64,000 nt of DNA from Herbaspirillum sp. DW155. GTDB taxonomy: Bacteria; Pseudomonadota; Gammaproteobacteria; Burkholderiales; Burkholderiaceae_D. This document shows positions 17,252-27,372 of the stretch, piece after piece. The stretch spans positions 3,534,001 through 3,598,000 of the forward strand of contig NZ_AP029028.1 in assembly GCF_037076565.1 (NCBI RefSeq), given 5' to 3'. The notes under the pieces are model-generated. The model was not told the origin of the DNA, did no database searches, and saw only the letters and a list, made by a program, of their open reading frames with translations. Made by a program: the position numbers and the translations under genes. Each line of letters begins with the position of its first letter. Within the stretch, counting starts at the first letter, position 1.

Positions 17252-18078
17252 TCGCGCCCACCTCGCCTTTCGCCGAACGCCATCGCGCGCTGGAAACCGT
17301 CTCTGCCTGGGTGCTGGCGCTGCTGTGGCTGCTGCCGCTGTTGTATGCGCTGTGGACGGCCTTTCATCCGGCCGCCTTCGCTACCAGGTTCGTGCCGGAC
17401 GCCCCGCTGACGCTACAGAATTTCGTCAACGCCTGGCAGGCCGCGCCTTTTCCGCGCTATTTCCTCAATACCTTCCTGCTGGTGACATTGATCCTGGTGG
17501 CGCAGCTGATCCTCTCCACCCTGGCGGCCTATGCGTTTGCCCGCTTCACTTTTCGGGGCAGCAATGTGATGTTCATGCTGGTACTGCTGCAACTGATGGT
17601 GATGCCCGACATCCTCATCGTGGAAAACTACCAGACCATGAACCTGCTGGGCCTGCGCGACACCATCCTCTCGATTGGCCTGCCCTACTTCGCCTCGGCC
17701 TTCGGCATCTTCCTGCTGCGCCAGACCTTCAAGACGGTGCCGCGCGAACTGGATGAAGCCGCCACCGTAGAGGGCGCATCGGCCTGGCAGATCCTGATGC
17801 AGGTGTATGTGCCGCTGGCCAGGCCGATCTATATCGCCTTCGGGCTGGTGTCGGTGAGCACCCACTGGAACAACTTCCTGTGGCCGCTGATCGTGACCAA
17901 TTCGGTGGAATCGCGCCCGCTGACGGTGGGCCTGCAAGTGTTCTCCTCCACCGACCAGGGGGTGGACTGGTCCATCATCACGGCGGCCACGCTGATGACC
18001 TCTGCGCCGCTGCTGCTGGCGTTCCTGCTGTTTCAGCGGCAGTTTGTGCAGTCGTTCATGCGGGCGGGGATACGCTGA
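17248..18078 (+). CDS. ABC transporter permease (UgpE/MalG type)
   Basis: 276 residues, about six helices, with the EAA loop EAATVEGASAWQILMQVYVPLARP and the typical MalG-like C-terminus VQSFMRAGIR. It overlaps the preceding permease by four bases. With it the importer is complete (ATPase, binding protein, two permeases), but no catabolic enzyme follows, so the transported compound must be used by enzymes encoded elsewhere. Confidence 0.9.
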   Translation: MIAPTSPFAERHRALETVSAWVLALLWLLPLLYALWTAFHPAAFATRFVPDAPLTLQNFVNAWQAAPFPRYFLNTFLLVTLILVAQLILSTLAAYAFARFTFRGSNVMFMLVLLQLMVMPDILIVENYQTMNLLGLRDTILSIGLPYFASAFGIFLLRQTFKTVPRELDEAATVEGASAWQILMQVYVPLARPIYIAFGLVSVSTHWNNFLWPLIVTNSVESRPLTVGLQVFSSTDQGVDWSIITAATLMTSAPLLLAFLLFQRQFVQSFMRAGIR

Positions 18079-18376
18079 AGAGATTGGTTTCAGATCAATG
18101 ACTCACTCGTGCAAGCTGAACCGCAATCTGGGCCAACAGATGATCGATGTCAGAAATCGCAACGTTGATTCTGGCCCCAAAAAAGCAGAAGAGAAACTGC
18201 TTACGCTGACATGGGAAAATGAATAGCGCTAACCCGCATTCAACCCATGCTGTTGGATGACCTGAATGTCAGGAGATGACGAGGCGAGATATTGGGGGGA
18301 GGGGAACAATAAACCGGCAAGAATGCAAAGCTGTATCCATGCTCGGTGCTGCTTTTACTTGCTAAGGCAAACCGTC
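18079..18376. other. intergenic region without a supported gene
   Basis: Nearly 300 bases between the permease gene and the convergent lipoprotein gene. Short open frames are present (one running to 18226) but have no protein-like character or ribosome site. Base composition is lower in GC than the flanks. I see no clear terminator. Confidence 0.5.
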
Positions 18377-18904
18377 CTAGTGACCAGAGATTTCCGAAAT
18401 CGAAGTCCGCACGCCCCTCTTGGTCGTGATGTCGAAATGCACGTTGAAGAGCCGGTCCTCGTGCACGTAGTGATACTTCCAGTCCCACACTTCCTCATTC
18501 TTGCGGGCAAACTGCACCACGCTGCGCGGCCGGCCAAATTCGCGGCGGATCTGCTCAGTCGTCATACCCGCGCGGATGGTGTCGAAATGCTCTTGAGTCA
18601 GCACTTGTGTGTAATCGATCAAGGTACCGGAGGCTCCGATGCGGAACATCCAGGTCCGGATGCCTTCCGGCCCCTTGGGATATTCCAGGGTCCGGGCCCC
18701 GCCACCGTCTTCCCAGACGGTATCGGGCTGGCCCATCACGCCGCGCACGTCGGCTTCGCTGGAAACACCCTTTTGCAGCTTGTCCAAACCGAACTCCTCG
18801 ATGGGATTGCCATTGCGGTCGCAGCCGAACAGGGCCAAAGCAGCGAGCAAAGCGCCGAAATGACCGGCGTGGCGGCGCAGGCGGGTGAAGATGGGTTCAT
18901 GCAT
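18377..18904 (-). CDS. SmpA/OmlA (BamE)-like outer-membrane lipoprotein
   Basis: 175 residues. A signal peptide ends in the lipobox LALFGC at about residue 28, so the mature protein is lipid-anchored. Two tandem SmpA/OmlA-like modules follow: one from LDKLQKGVSSEADVRGVMGQP, the other from FDTIRAGMTTEQIRREFGRP, each with the typical xGMTxxxVxxxxGxP logic. Single-domain BamE takes part in beta-barrel assembly; this two-module form is likely an envelope-homeostasis lipoprotein rather than BamE itself. It is divergent from the DUF3460 gene. Confidence 0.78.
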   Translation of the reverse strand: MHEPIFTRLRRHAGHFGALLAALALFGCDRNGNPIEEFGLDKLQKGVSSEADVRGVMGQPDTVWEDGGGARTLEYPKGPEGIRTWMFRIGASGTLIDYTQVLTQEHFDTIRAGMTTEQIRREFGRPRSVVQFARKNEEVWDWKYHYVHEDRLFNVHFDITTKRGVRTSISEISGH

Positions 18905-18974
18905 AGGAATTGATTATCCCTGATGAAGACAAGGTAAAATACGGCTTCTGTGTAACATTTGGCCTGAAAATATC

Positions 18975-19178
18975 ATGCTCTTCGGAAAAAAGACCACCTA
19001 CGTATCTGAAATCACCCAGTTCATCGACGAACTGAAGACGAAGAACCCGAAGCTGGAAGAGTCCCAACGCGCCGGCCGCGCCCTGCTGTGGGACAAGGAA
19101 CCGCTGGATCTGGACAAGGCCGCCCGCGAGAAAGCCTCCCGCGTGGCCCAGCAGCCCTACGTTTACCAGAGCCACTAA
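18975..19178 (+). CDS. DUF3460 family protein
   Basis: 67 residues, small, charged and soluble: MLFGKKTTYVSEITQFIDEL at the start and RALLWDKEPLDLD in the middle are the marks of the DUF3460 family of betaproteobacteria. Function is unknown. It is nine bases upstream of scpA on the same strand and is probably part of a DUF3460-scpA-panC operon. The AT-rich stretch ahead of it (GGTAAAATACGG near 18930) probably contains the operon promoter. Confidence 0.88.
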   Translation: MLFGKKTTYVSEITQFIDELKTKNPKLEESQRAGRALLWDKEPLDLDKAAREKASRVAQQPYVYQSH

Positions 19179-19187
19179 GCTGTTGGC

Positions 19188-20980
<1,793 letters not shown>

Positions 20981-20983
20981 GCC

Positions 20984-21871
20984 ATGCGCAGGCCGGCAGG
21001 CTGGCTGCTGTCCCTGGCGGCATTGCTGGCCGCCGATGCCGCCCACGCCAGCATCACCATCCAGGATGACCTGGGCCAGCGCGTCACCCTGGCCCAGCCG
21101 GCGCGCCGCATCATCAGCCTGGCGCCGCATGTGACCGAGCTGCTCTACGCTGCCGGTGCGGGCGAGCAGATCGTCGGCGCCAGCCTTCACAGCGACTATC
21201 CTCCGCAAGCCGCACGCCTGCCCAGCCTGGGCGGCTACAACGCGCTCGACATCGAGCGCATCGCCAGCCTCAAGCCCGACCTCATCGTGGCCTGGCACAG
21301 CGGCAACAAGCCCTCGCAGTTGGCGCGTCTGCGCAGCCTGGGCATTCCCGTCTTCGAGAGTCAGCCGACCGACTTCGGCATGATCGCCTCATCGCTGGAA
21401 AGACTGGGCCAGCTGGCCGGTACCGATGCCACCGCACAGTCCGCCGCCGCAGCCTTCCGCTCGCGCTGGCAGCAGCTGGCGGCGCAATACCGGGGACGCG
21501 CCCCGGTCACCGTGTTCTATCAGATCTGGAGCCAGCCACTGATGACGCTCAACGGGCAACACATGGTCTCTGCCGTGCTGCGCCTGTGCGGCGGCCGCAA
21601 CATATTCAGTGACCTGCCGCAACTGGCGCCCACCGTCAGCATGGAAGCCGTGCTGGCGGCCGATCCGCAAGTCATCCTCACGGCCGGTGATGCCCGCGAC
21701 CAGCCGCTGGAGCGCTGGAAGCAATTCCCCCGCCTGCGCGCGGTGCGCGACGGGCAGCTCTATACGGTCAATGCGGACTGGCTGAACCGCGCCGGGCCCC
21801 GCGTGCTGGAGGCGACGCAAGAGGTATGCGGGAAACTGGAGCAAGCGCGGTCGATAGCGCCTGCGCCATAA
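20984..21871 (+). CDS. btuF: cobalamin ABC transporter periplasmic binding protein (BtuF-like)
   Basis: 295 residues with a signal peptide (MRRPAGWLLSLAALLAADAAHA) and a class III binding-protein fold: RRIISLAPHVTELLYAAGAG, GGYNALDIERIASLKPDLIVAW and PTVSMEAVLAADPQVILTA. These fit BtuF-type corrinoid carriers. The rest of the vitamin B12 system (btuB, btuC, btuD) is encoded on the opposite strand from 22754, under a riboswitch this gene does not share. A ferric-siderophore carrier is the alternative; the nearby btu genes make cobalamin more likely. Confidence 0.82.
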   Translation: MRRPAGWLLSLAALLAADAAHASITIQDDLGQRVTLAQPARRIISLAPHVTELLYAAGAGEQIVGASLHSDYPPQAARLPSLGGYNALDIERIASLKPDLIVAWHSGNKPSQLARLRSLGIPVFESQPTDFGMIASSLERLGQLAGTDATAQSAAAAFRSRWQQLAAQYRGRAPVTVFYQIWSQPLMTLNGQHMVSAVLRLCGGRNIFSDLPQLAPTVSMEAVLAADPQVILTAGDARDQPLERWKQFPRLRAVRDGQLYTVNADWLNRAGPRVLEATQEVCGKLEQARSIAPAP

Positions 21872-21896
21872 GACACCTCCCTTTCAGGCAACATCC

Positions 21897-21930
21897 AAAA
21901 AAAATCCCTCCGCCAGGGAGGGATTTTCTA
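21897..21930 (+). terminator. bidirectional terminator between btuF and the outer-membrane barrel gene
   Basis: AAAATCCCTCC (21901-21911) pairs perfectly with GGAGGGATTTT (21917-21927) around a GCCAG loop, with A and T tracts on either side. It serves the panC-btuF transcript and the convergent barrel gene. Confidence 0.88.
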
Positions 21931-21957
21931 GACCTGCAAACTGCAGACAAGTGCTTC

Positions 21958-22557
21958 TTAGAACTTGTACTTCACACCAGCCGAATACAGGTTCATCTTG
22001 TTGTCGCTTTCTCCGCCCAGCTTTTCGAAGTGGGTGTAGCCGACGTTGATGCCAACGTTCTGCGAAACGCTGAATTCATAGCCCAGGCCAACCAGGTAGC
22101 CCGTACCGGTCTGCGAGAAGGAGCTCGTGCCGGACGGCTGGCTCAGTTCCAGAGAAACCTTGGAACGGGTAGCGCCTGCCTTCAGGTACAGACCCGGGAC
22201 GAATTCGGTGAACTTGTAGATCACGGACAGATCCGCGCCCTTGACGTTGGCCTTCACGTTGTAACGCACGGTCCCGGTGCGGTTGGTGCCGTCCTGCTTG
22301 AAATCGTCGGTGCCGAAGTAGCCCAGTTCCACGGCGAAGTTCTTATTGAACTGATAACCAACCAGGGCGCGCAGCGCTGCGGCTTCGTTGGTTTCGGAGG
22401 TCTTCACGCCGTTGGTCGGCGTGGCGATGGCGTTGATCGAGGCGATGCCGCCTTCGACGCCCACGTACACGCCGCTGTCGGCGCTCTGGGCGGCGGCCGA
22501 ACCGGCTGCCATCATTGCTGCGATTGCTGCGATTGCTGCTGCGATATTGTTCTTCAT
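21958..22557 (-). CDS. outer-membrane beta-barrel protein (OmpX/OmpA-like)
   Basis: 199 residues. An Ala-rich signal peptide (cleavage after AAA-QS, about residue 24) is followed by alternating amphipathic strands (GVYVGVEGGIASI, LRALVGYQFNKNFAVELGYFG, DLSVIYKFTEFVPGLYLKAGATR) and the terminal phenylalanine typical of barrels (SAGVKYKF). This predicts an eight-stranded barrel in the outer membrane. No extracellular-loop signature points to a function. A strong promoter lies 60-85 bases upstream. Confidence 0.85.
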   Translation of the reverse strand: MKNNIAAAIAAIAAMMAAGSAAAQSADSGVYVGVEGGIASINAIATPTNGVKTSETNEAAALRALVGYQFNKNFAVELGYFGTDDFKQDGTNRTGTVRYNVKANVKGADLSVIYKFTEFVPGLYLKAGATRSKVSLELSQPSGTSSFSQTGTGYLVGLGYEFSVSQNVGINVGYTHFEKLGGESDNKMNLYSAGVKYKF

Positions 22558-22615
22558 TCCTGATTATCCCTAGATGTTATTTGTTAGCACTACGTCAGGG
22601 TATTCCCCGGCAGCA

Positions 22616-22643
22616 ATTATATCGAGGGATGAGAACTTGTAAA
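22616..22643 (-). promoter_or_regulatory. sigma-70 promoter of the outer-membrane barrel gene
   Basis: On the minus strand TTTACA (22638-22643) and a perfect TATAAT (22616-22621) are separated by 16 bases, giving 5/6 and 6/6 matches. It faces the barrel gene starting at 22557, with about 50 bases of leader. Confidence 0.6.
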
Positions 22644-22753
22644 TCTCGGTAAAGGACTTTCAAGTAACTTTTGGCGATTTTTTGCCGAAATACCACATAT
22701 CGGCACATGAGAATGTGAAGATCTTTACAGTTCCTGAGGTTTTGCGGCACCCT

Positions 22754-23524
22754 CTATCCCGCCACGAAGATCACTCCGCCCGGGCTCCCGAGGATGACAA
22801 AGCGGCATCCGAAGGCCGCTTCCAGCAACGCCGGCTGCATGACGCTCTCCACCGGCCCGGCCTGGGCCGATGCGCCATCGAGCAGCAGGATATGGGAAGC
22901 GAAACGTCTCGCCAGATTAATATCGTGACAACTCGCCACCACCGTCTTGCCCTCCCGCGCCAGCCCCTGCAACACTTGCATGACCTGTAATTGCGCGGCA
23001 ATGTCCTGATGCGAGGTCGGTTCGTCCAGCAGATACAGCGCTGGCGCCTGCACCAGCAAGGTCGCCAGCGCCACGCGCTGCCGCTCGCCGCCCGACAGGC
23101 GCAGCAGGTCCTCTGCGCCGAGATGGGCCAGTCCGACCTGCTCGAGCGCCTGGCGTGCCAGGGCCATGTCGCCAGACTGTCCAGCCCAGCCCTCACCATG
23201 CGCAAAGCGGCCAGCCATGACGGCCTCCAGCACCGGCAGGGAAAACGCATCCTGCTGATGCTGCAACACCAGCCCGCGCTGTCGGGCCAGTTGCAGCGGC
23301 GACAGCGACGACAGCTCTCGTCCCTGCAGCACAATCTGACCTTCATAAGGATGCAGGCCCGCCAGCGCGTGGAGCAGACTGCTCTTGCCCACCCCGTTGC
23401 GGCCCAGCACGCACCAGAATTCACCGGCGCCAAGCTGCCAGTCCAGCCCTTGCAACAAGATCCGTAATCCGGCACGCACCGTGAGCTGGCGCGCCTGCAG
23501 GAGGACAGGTGAAGACATCTTCAT
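22754..23524 (-). CDS. btuD: cobalamin ABC transporter ATP-binding protein (BtuD-like)
   Basis: 256 residues. Walker A is GRNGVGKSS, the signature LSGGERQRVALATLL, Walker B ALYLLDEPTSHQD and the switch His ASCHDINLA. This is the FecE/BtuD type ATPase of metal-chelate importers. The ATG at 23524 overlaps the permease stop in ATGA, so the two are coupled; the longer open frame upstream is a shadow of the permease gene. It is the last gene of the riboswitch-controlled operon. Confidence 0.87.
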   Translation of the reverse strand: MKMSSPVLLQARQLTVRAGLRILLQGLDWQLGAGEFWCVLGRNGVGKSSLLHALAGLHPYEGQIVLQGRELSSLSPLQLARQRGLVLQHQQDAFSLPVLEAVMAGRFAHGEGWAGQSGDMALARQALEQVGLAHLGAEDLLRLSGGERQRVALATLLVQAPALYLLDEPTSHQDIAAQLQVMQVLQGLAREGKTVVASCHDINLARRFASHILLLDGASAQAGPVESVMQPALLEAAFGCRFVILGSPGGVIFVAG

Positions 23525-24504
23525 ACGCGGCTCCGCGCCAGCAGCCAGAGGAACACCGGCACTCCGATGAGCGCCGTGATCACCCCGACCGGCAGCTGCA
23601 CCGGCGCCACCACCGTGCGTGCCAGCAGGTCGGCCAGGGTCAGCGCGGCACCGCCCGCCAGCACGCAGGACGGCAACAGCAGGCGCTGGTCGTTGCCGAT
23701 CACCAGCCGCAGACCGTGCGGCACCACCAGACCGACGAAACCGATGGTCCCGGCCATGGCCACCGCGCCGGCCGTACAGGCGGCCGCCACGCACAGCAAC
23801 ATCACGCGCAGCCGCATCACCGGCACGCCCAGCAATTGCGCAAAGGCGTCGCCGCGCGCCAGCAGGTTCAGCGAAGGGGCATGGCGCCAGCTCCACAACA
23901 ATGCCAGCAACAGCACCACCACCGTCACCGGCAGGAGACGCGCATCATCGAGGTCGCCGATCAGCCAGAACACCATGCCGCGCAATTGCGCATCGGGTGC
24001 CACCGACAAGGCCAGCGAAATCAGGGCGCCAAACCCGGCCGCCAGCATCACTCCGGTCAGCAACAGCCGCTGGCTGGAGAGCAAGGGCGACATGGCCAGA
24101 TGCCGCAGCGACTGGCGCACCAGTGCGAACAGCAGCAGCATGGCCAGTCCGGCCCCCAGCAAGGCGCCGGGCGCGGTCACCGCCTGCAGCGGCCATCCCA
24201 GCCGCAGTGCCGCCAGCATGGCCAGCAAGGCGCCCGCTGCCGAGCCACCGGACAGGCCCAGCACATAAGGATCGGCCAGGGGATTACGCAACAAGACCTG
24301 CATCAGCGCCCCCGCCAGCGCCAGCGCGCCGCCCACCGCAAAGGCCGTCAGCGCGCGCGGTACCCGCAGCGACAGCAGCAAGGCCACGCTATCGGACGAA
24401 GCCGAGGGACGCAGGCAGCCAGTGCTGCCGCACAGCGCCGCCGCCGACAGGGCCAGCAGGGACAGCAGAAGCAAGATGCACAGCACGGGCAGGCAAGGTC
24501 GCAT
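23521..24504 (-). CDS. btuC: cobalamin ABC transporter permease (BtuC/FecCD family)
   Basis: 327 residues with about ten hydrophobic helices. The family landmarks are RVPRALTAFAVGGALALAG, LLRNPLADPYVLGLSGGSAAGA and GTIGFVGLVVPHGLRLVIGND. It forms the inner-membrane channel for cobalamin with BtuD. It begins 24 bases after btuB ends and overlaps btuD. FecCD permeases also move siderophores; the cobalamin riboswitch in front of the operon decides for BtuC. Confidence 0.88.
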   Translation of the reverse strand: MRPCLPVLCILLLLSLLALSAAALCGSTGCLRPSASSDSVALLLSLRVPRALTAFAVGGALALAGALMQVLLRNPLADPYVLGLSGGSAAGALLAMLAALRLGWPLQAVTAPGALLGAGLAMLLLFALVRQSLRHLAMSPLLSSQRLLLTGVMLAAGFGALISLALSVAPDAQLRGMVFWLIGDLDDARLLPVTVVVLLLALLWSWRHAPSLNLLARGDAFAQLLGVPVMRLRVMLLCVAAACTAGAVAMAGTIGFVGLVVPHGLRLVIGNDQRLLLPSCVLAGGAALTLADLLARTVVAPVQLPVGVITALIGVPVFLWLLARSRV

Positions 24505-24527
24505 CGGCAGCGGGATCAGGATGGGTT

Positions 24528-26510
24528 TCAGAAGTCGTAACGGGCCGTGAATTTTACTGCCCGGCCGTCTTCCGGATAGATGCCCGAGACAGCACCGCCA
24601 CTGCAGTCATAGGCCTGCGAGTAGTACTTGCGGTCAGCCAGGTTGGTGCCGGTCAACGCAAACTCCCAGGCGCTCACCCGCAGCGCATATCGGGCATCGA
24701 AGGTAGTGAAGGACGGCATGCGCGCGCAGGTGTTGGCGAAGTCATTGCCCATGCGCTGGCGGTCCACCCAGCGTGCGCCCATCTCCGCACTCTGCTGGCC
24801 CGAAGTCCAGTTCAGCCGCGCCGACAGCGTATTGGCCGGCACCAGCGCCAGTTGCTTGCCGCTGTTGTCGCCCGCGTCGAAGCGCGCATTGACGTGCTGG
24901 TAGGTGGCGCTGGCCCTCAGGGTCTCGGTCAGTTGCACGCGTCCTTCCAGCTCCACGCCCTGGTGGCGGGTCGGCGCCAGGTTGCTGTTGGCGCCAAAGC
25001 CGCCATTGGCGGTGGGATCGTAATACAGTTCGTCGCGCACGCGATGGCGGAACCAGCGTAGCGTCACCTGGCGGGCCGCATTGCCCAGGGTCGCGCCCAG
25101 TTCCAGGTCATGCGAGACCTGGGGCTTCAAGACCACGCCGGCGGGCAAGGCGGTGAAGCCGTTCTCGTCGGCCGTGGCCAGGCGATAGCTCTGCCCGGTC
25201 TTGATGAAACCGCGCAGCAGCGGCAGCGGCGCGTAGCTGGCCTGCAGGTCCCAGGCGTTGACGGCACTGCTGCGGTCATAGGCGCCGGAGCCACTGAGCT
25301 GGGTGAACTGCTCGCGGCGCACGCCGGCGGCCAGCCGGGCATTGTGGTCGAACTCGATTTCATCGCGCAGGTACAGGGCCTTCGAATGCTGGGCAGCATC
25401 GCTGTTGCCATAGCTGGCGTTGGTGGCCGAACTCCATTCGGACAGGTCGACCCCGACGATGGCTTCGTTCTTCCACAGGCCGCTCTGCAGCACCTGGCGC
25501 AGGCGCGGCGAAAACTGCGTCACACGCACGTTGGTCTGTGCCGACGAGCCGCTGCTGACATACGTGGAGCGCGAAATCTTTTCACGATGCGACAGCTCGG
25601 CGGCCAGGTCGACATCGCCGAAGCGGCGTTCCAGGAAGGCCGTGATGCTGTCGTTGTCATAGGAGCCGTGGTCCAGCGGATTGCTGCTCTGGCGCGGATT
25701 GGCCTCGTATTGCGCCTGACTGAGACTGCCCGGCAGGCCGAAATCGGCACGCGAGAGGTTGGCGCGCAAGCCGAAGCGCCAGTCGCTGGCGAACCACTGC
25801 ACCGTGGTACTGGTGTTTTCCTGGTTGGCACGGCTGTTGTCGCGCCAGTTGTCGGCGTGCGATCTGGCATAGCTGGCGTCGATGGACATGTTCTCCCAGC
25901 CGCGTGAAACCGCCGCCCGGCCGGCGCGCTGGCCGTTGCTGCCGACCTCGGCCACCACGGTGCCGTGCGCCGCACTGGCTTGCGGGCGGCGCGTGATGAT
26001 CTGGATGACGCCGCCGGTGGCGCCGCTGCCATAGAGCACGCTGCTGCCGCCGCGCACGATCTCGATGCGTTCGATGGTCTCGATGGGAATCGAGGACAGC
26101 AGCGGCGTGGTCAGCTCATTCTCGGAAATACGGACGCCATCGACCAGCACCACCATGTTCTGGTCGCCATTGGCGCCGAAACCGCGCAGGTCCAGCGGGA
26201 AGTCGCGCGGACCGGCCAGGCTCTGACGCCCGTAGACGCCACCCAGCTTGCGGATGGCTTCGTTGGCATCGCCGATGCCGGCCGCGCGGATCTGCTCGGC
26301 GGTGATGACGGTGGCGGCCACCGGCGGGAAGGCCGGATCATTGGGAAAGCGCGAGGCCGACACCACCACGGCCGACAACGGCGGGTCGGCGTCAGGGCGG
26401 GCAGCCAGCGCCGTATGCGCCAGAGCGGCCAGGATCAGCGCCGAACCGGCGCGCAGGGCAAAACGGGGACGGGGGCCGCCGTGGCAGGCCCGGAAATAAG
26501 CGATATGCAT
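24528..26510 (-). CDS. btuB: TonB-dependent vitamin B12 outer-membrane receptor
   Basis: 660 residues from the start at 26510, which begins a signal peptide (RFALRAGSALILAALAHTALA). The open frame reaches 26564 but those codons lie in the riboswitch leader. The plug domain is clear (AVVVSASRFPNDPAFPPV, DLRGFGANGDQNMVVLVDGVRI, IERIEIVRGGSSVLYGSGATGGVIQI), followed by a barrel ending FTARYDF. It brings cobalamin across the outer membrane using TonB. It is the first gene of the btuB-btuC-btuD operon under a cobalamin riboswitch. Confidence 0.9.
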   Translation of the reverse strand: MHIAYFRACHGGPRPRFALRAGSALILAALAHTALAARPDADPPLSAVVVSASRFPNDPAFPPVAATVITAEQIRAAGIGDANEAIRKLGGVYGRQSLAGPRDFPLDLRGFGANGDQNMVVLVDGVRISENELTTPLLSSIPIETIERIEIVRGGSSVLYGSGATGGVIQIITRRPQASAAHGTVVAEVGSNGQRAGRAAVSRGWENMSIDASYARSHADNWRDNSRANQENTSTTVQWFASDWRFGLRANLSRADFGLPGSLSQAQYEANPRQSSNPLDHGSYDNDSITAFLERRFGDVDLAAELSHREKISRSTYVSSGSSAQTNVRVTQFSPRLRQVLQSGLWKNEAIVGVDLSEWSSATNASYGNSDAAQHSKALYLRDEIEFDHNARLAAGVRREQFTQLSGSGAYDRSSAVNAWDLQASYAPLPLLRGFIKTGQSYRLATADENGFTALPAGVVLKPQVSHDLELGATLGNAARQVTLRWFRHRVRDELYYDPTANGGFGANSNLAPTRHQGVELEGRVQLTETLRASATYQHVNARFDAGDNSGKQLALVPANTLSARLNWTSGQQSAEMGARWVDRQRMGNDFANTCARMPSFTTFDARYALRVSAWEFALTGTNLADRKYYSQAYDCSGGAVSGIYPEDGRAVKFTARYDF

Positions 26511-26566
26511 GAAAAAGCCAGGTGATGAAGGTGTACAGCCTGCCTCCCCGCAAGCTGCATTCAACG

Positions 26567-26594
26567 GAAAACCGCACTGGTATTGCCTGTGCGG
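26567..26594 (-). terminator. riboswitch-linked intrinsic terminator before btuB
   Basis: On the minus strand CCGCAC (26589-26594 plus-strand complement) and GTGCGG (26572-26577) pair around an 11-base loop and are followed by TTTT. It lies between the aptamer and the btuB start, so it may be the expression platform: cobalamin-bound aptamer would favour this stem and stop transcription. Confidence 0.55.
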
Positions 26595-26602
26595 CCTCCT
26601 CC

Positions 26603-26850
26603 TGTTCTGGCCGGTCTCCGGACTGCAGGCGTGACCATCGGCCTTCCCATGCGGCGAAGTGAAGGTTCGCGCAAAAACACAGTGGCGTGGAAGATGGCGT
26701 TGCCGGCAATACTCAACGAATCACACGCAATCGTCTCGCGGCAGCCGGCGCCTGGTTACCGTTGCGGGGGCAGTACACCTTGACCAGTCCCCCTTGCAGC
26801 GGGCCTGGTGCGTGTTTCCCGTTTAACTGCCGGCGAGGACACGCCGGCGG
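26603..26850 (-). promoter_or_regulatory. cobalamin (B12) riboswitch
   Basis: Read on the minus strand, the conserved blocks occur in order: AAACGGGAA (26817-26825), CCCCCGCAACGGTAACC (26754-26770), GCCACTG (26680-26686), GGGAAGGC (about 26640-26647) and the B12 box GCAGTCCGGAGACCGGCC (26609-26626). This is the established layout of the adenosylcobalamin aptamer. It lies in the leader of btuB and is expected to repress the btuBCD operon when B12 is plentiful. Confidence 0.93.
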
Positions 26851-27372
26851 GCACCAAAACCGCGCCATTGTAGGCGTGCAGCGTAGCGGCCACAAGCTGG
26901 GGAGCCCGGATGATGTAAATCGGCACAAGCCTGCGCCTGCACAATTGCTTTCAGGAAAAAGCCGGATAGAATCATGGCCAGCGTATTTTTATATAGAATA
27001 AATTCGATTTCTTTATCGAAAACATTTGAATCGCGGCCCCTGTCAGTTCTTTGACGACGGTCGAAAAATCGAAACAAATGGGGGATTTCACTCGCTGTTT
27101 GGCCGATGAGATGGCCGCAAGCGGTCCTATACTCGGCGCCATGGCATGGTCGAGGGGGACTTTTGCTGTTCTGCCGGCCTCACCTGTCATCCCTGAATCG
27201 TTGTCGTGGTCTGCGAGCCTTCAGACTTCGCCTCGGGCTGCCGATATCTGTCTGATAACGGGGGCGAGGTGGTTGCTGTGCCTCTTGGAACGACGCATTT
27301 GATCCGCCTACGGGCAACTTTGCACAGCAGTGCGCCGACGAGCGCACACCTTTGTTGGGAGAATCAGTAATC
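26851..27372. other. intergenic region between the btu operon and cheZ
   Basis: About 520 bases holding the promoters of the divergent btu and che transcripts. An AT-rich island at about 26980-27030 includes TTCGAT-TTCTTT-ATCGAA, a six-bp-arm hairpin. No protein-like open frame is present, and I could not fix a promoter with confidence. Confidence 0.45.

Noticed and set aside
18044-18226. 60-codon frame after the UgpE-like permease
   Set aside because: Starts inside the permease gene, has no similarity and no ribosome site.
22676-22710. Hairpin GCCGA/TCGGC as a terminator of the btu operon
   Set aside because: On the minus strand it is followed by A residues rather than T residues, so it does not fit an intrinsic terminator.
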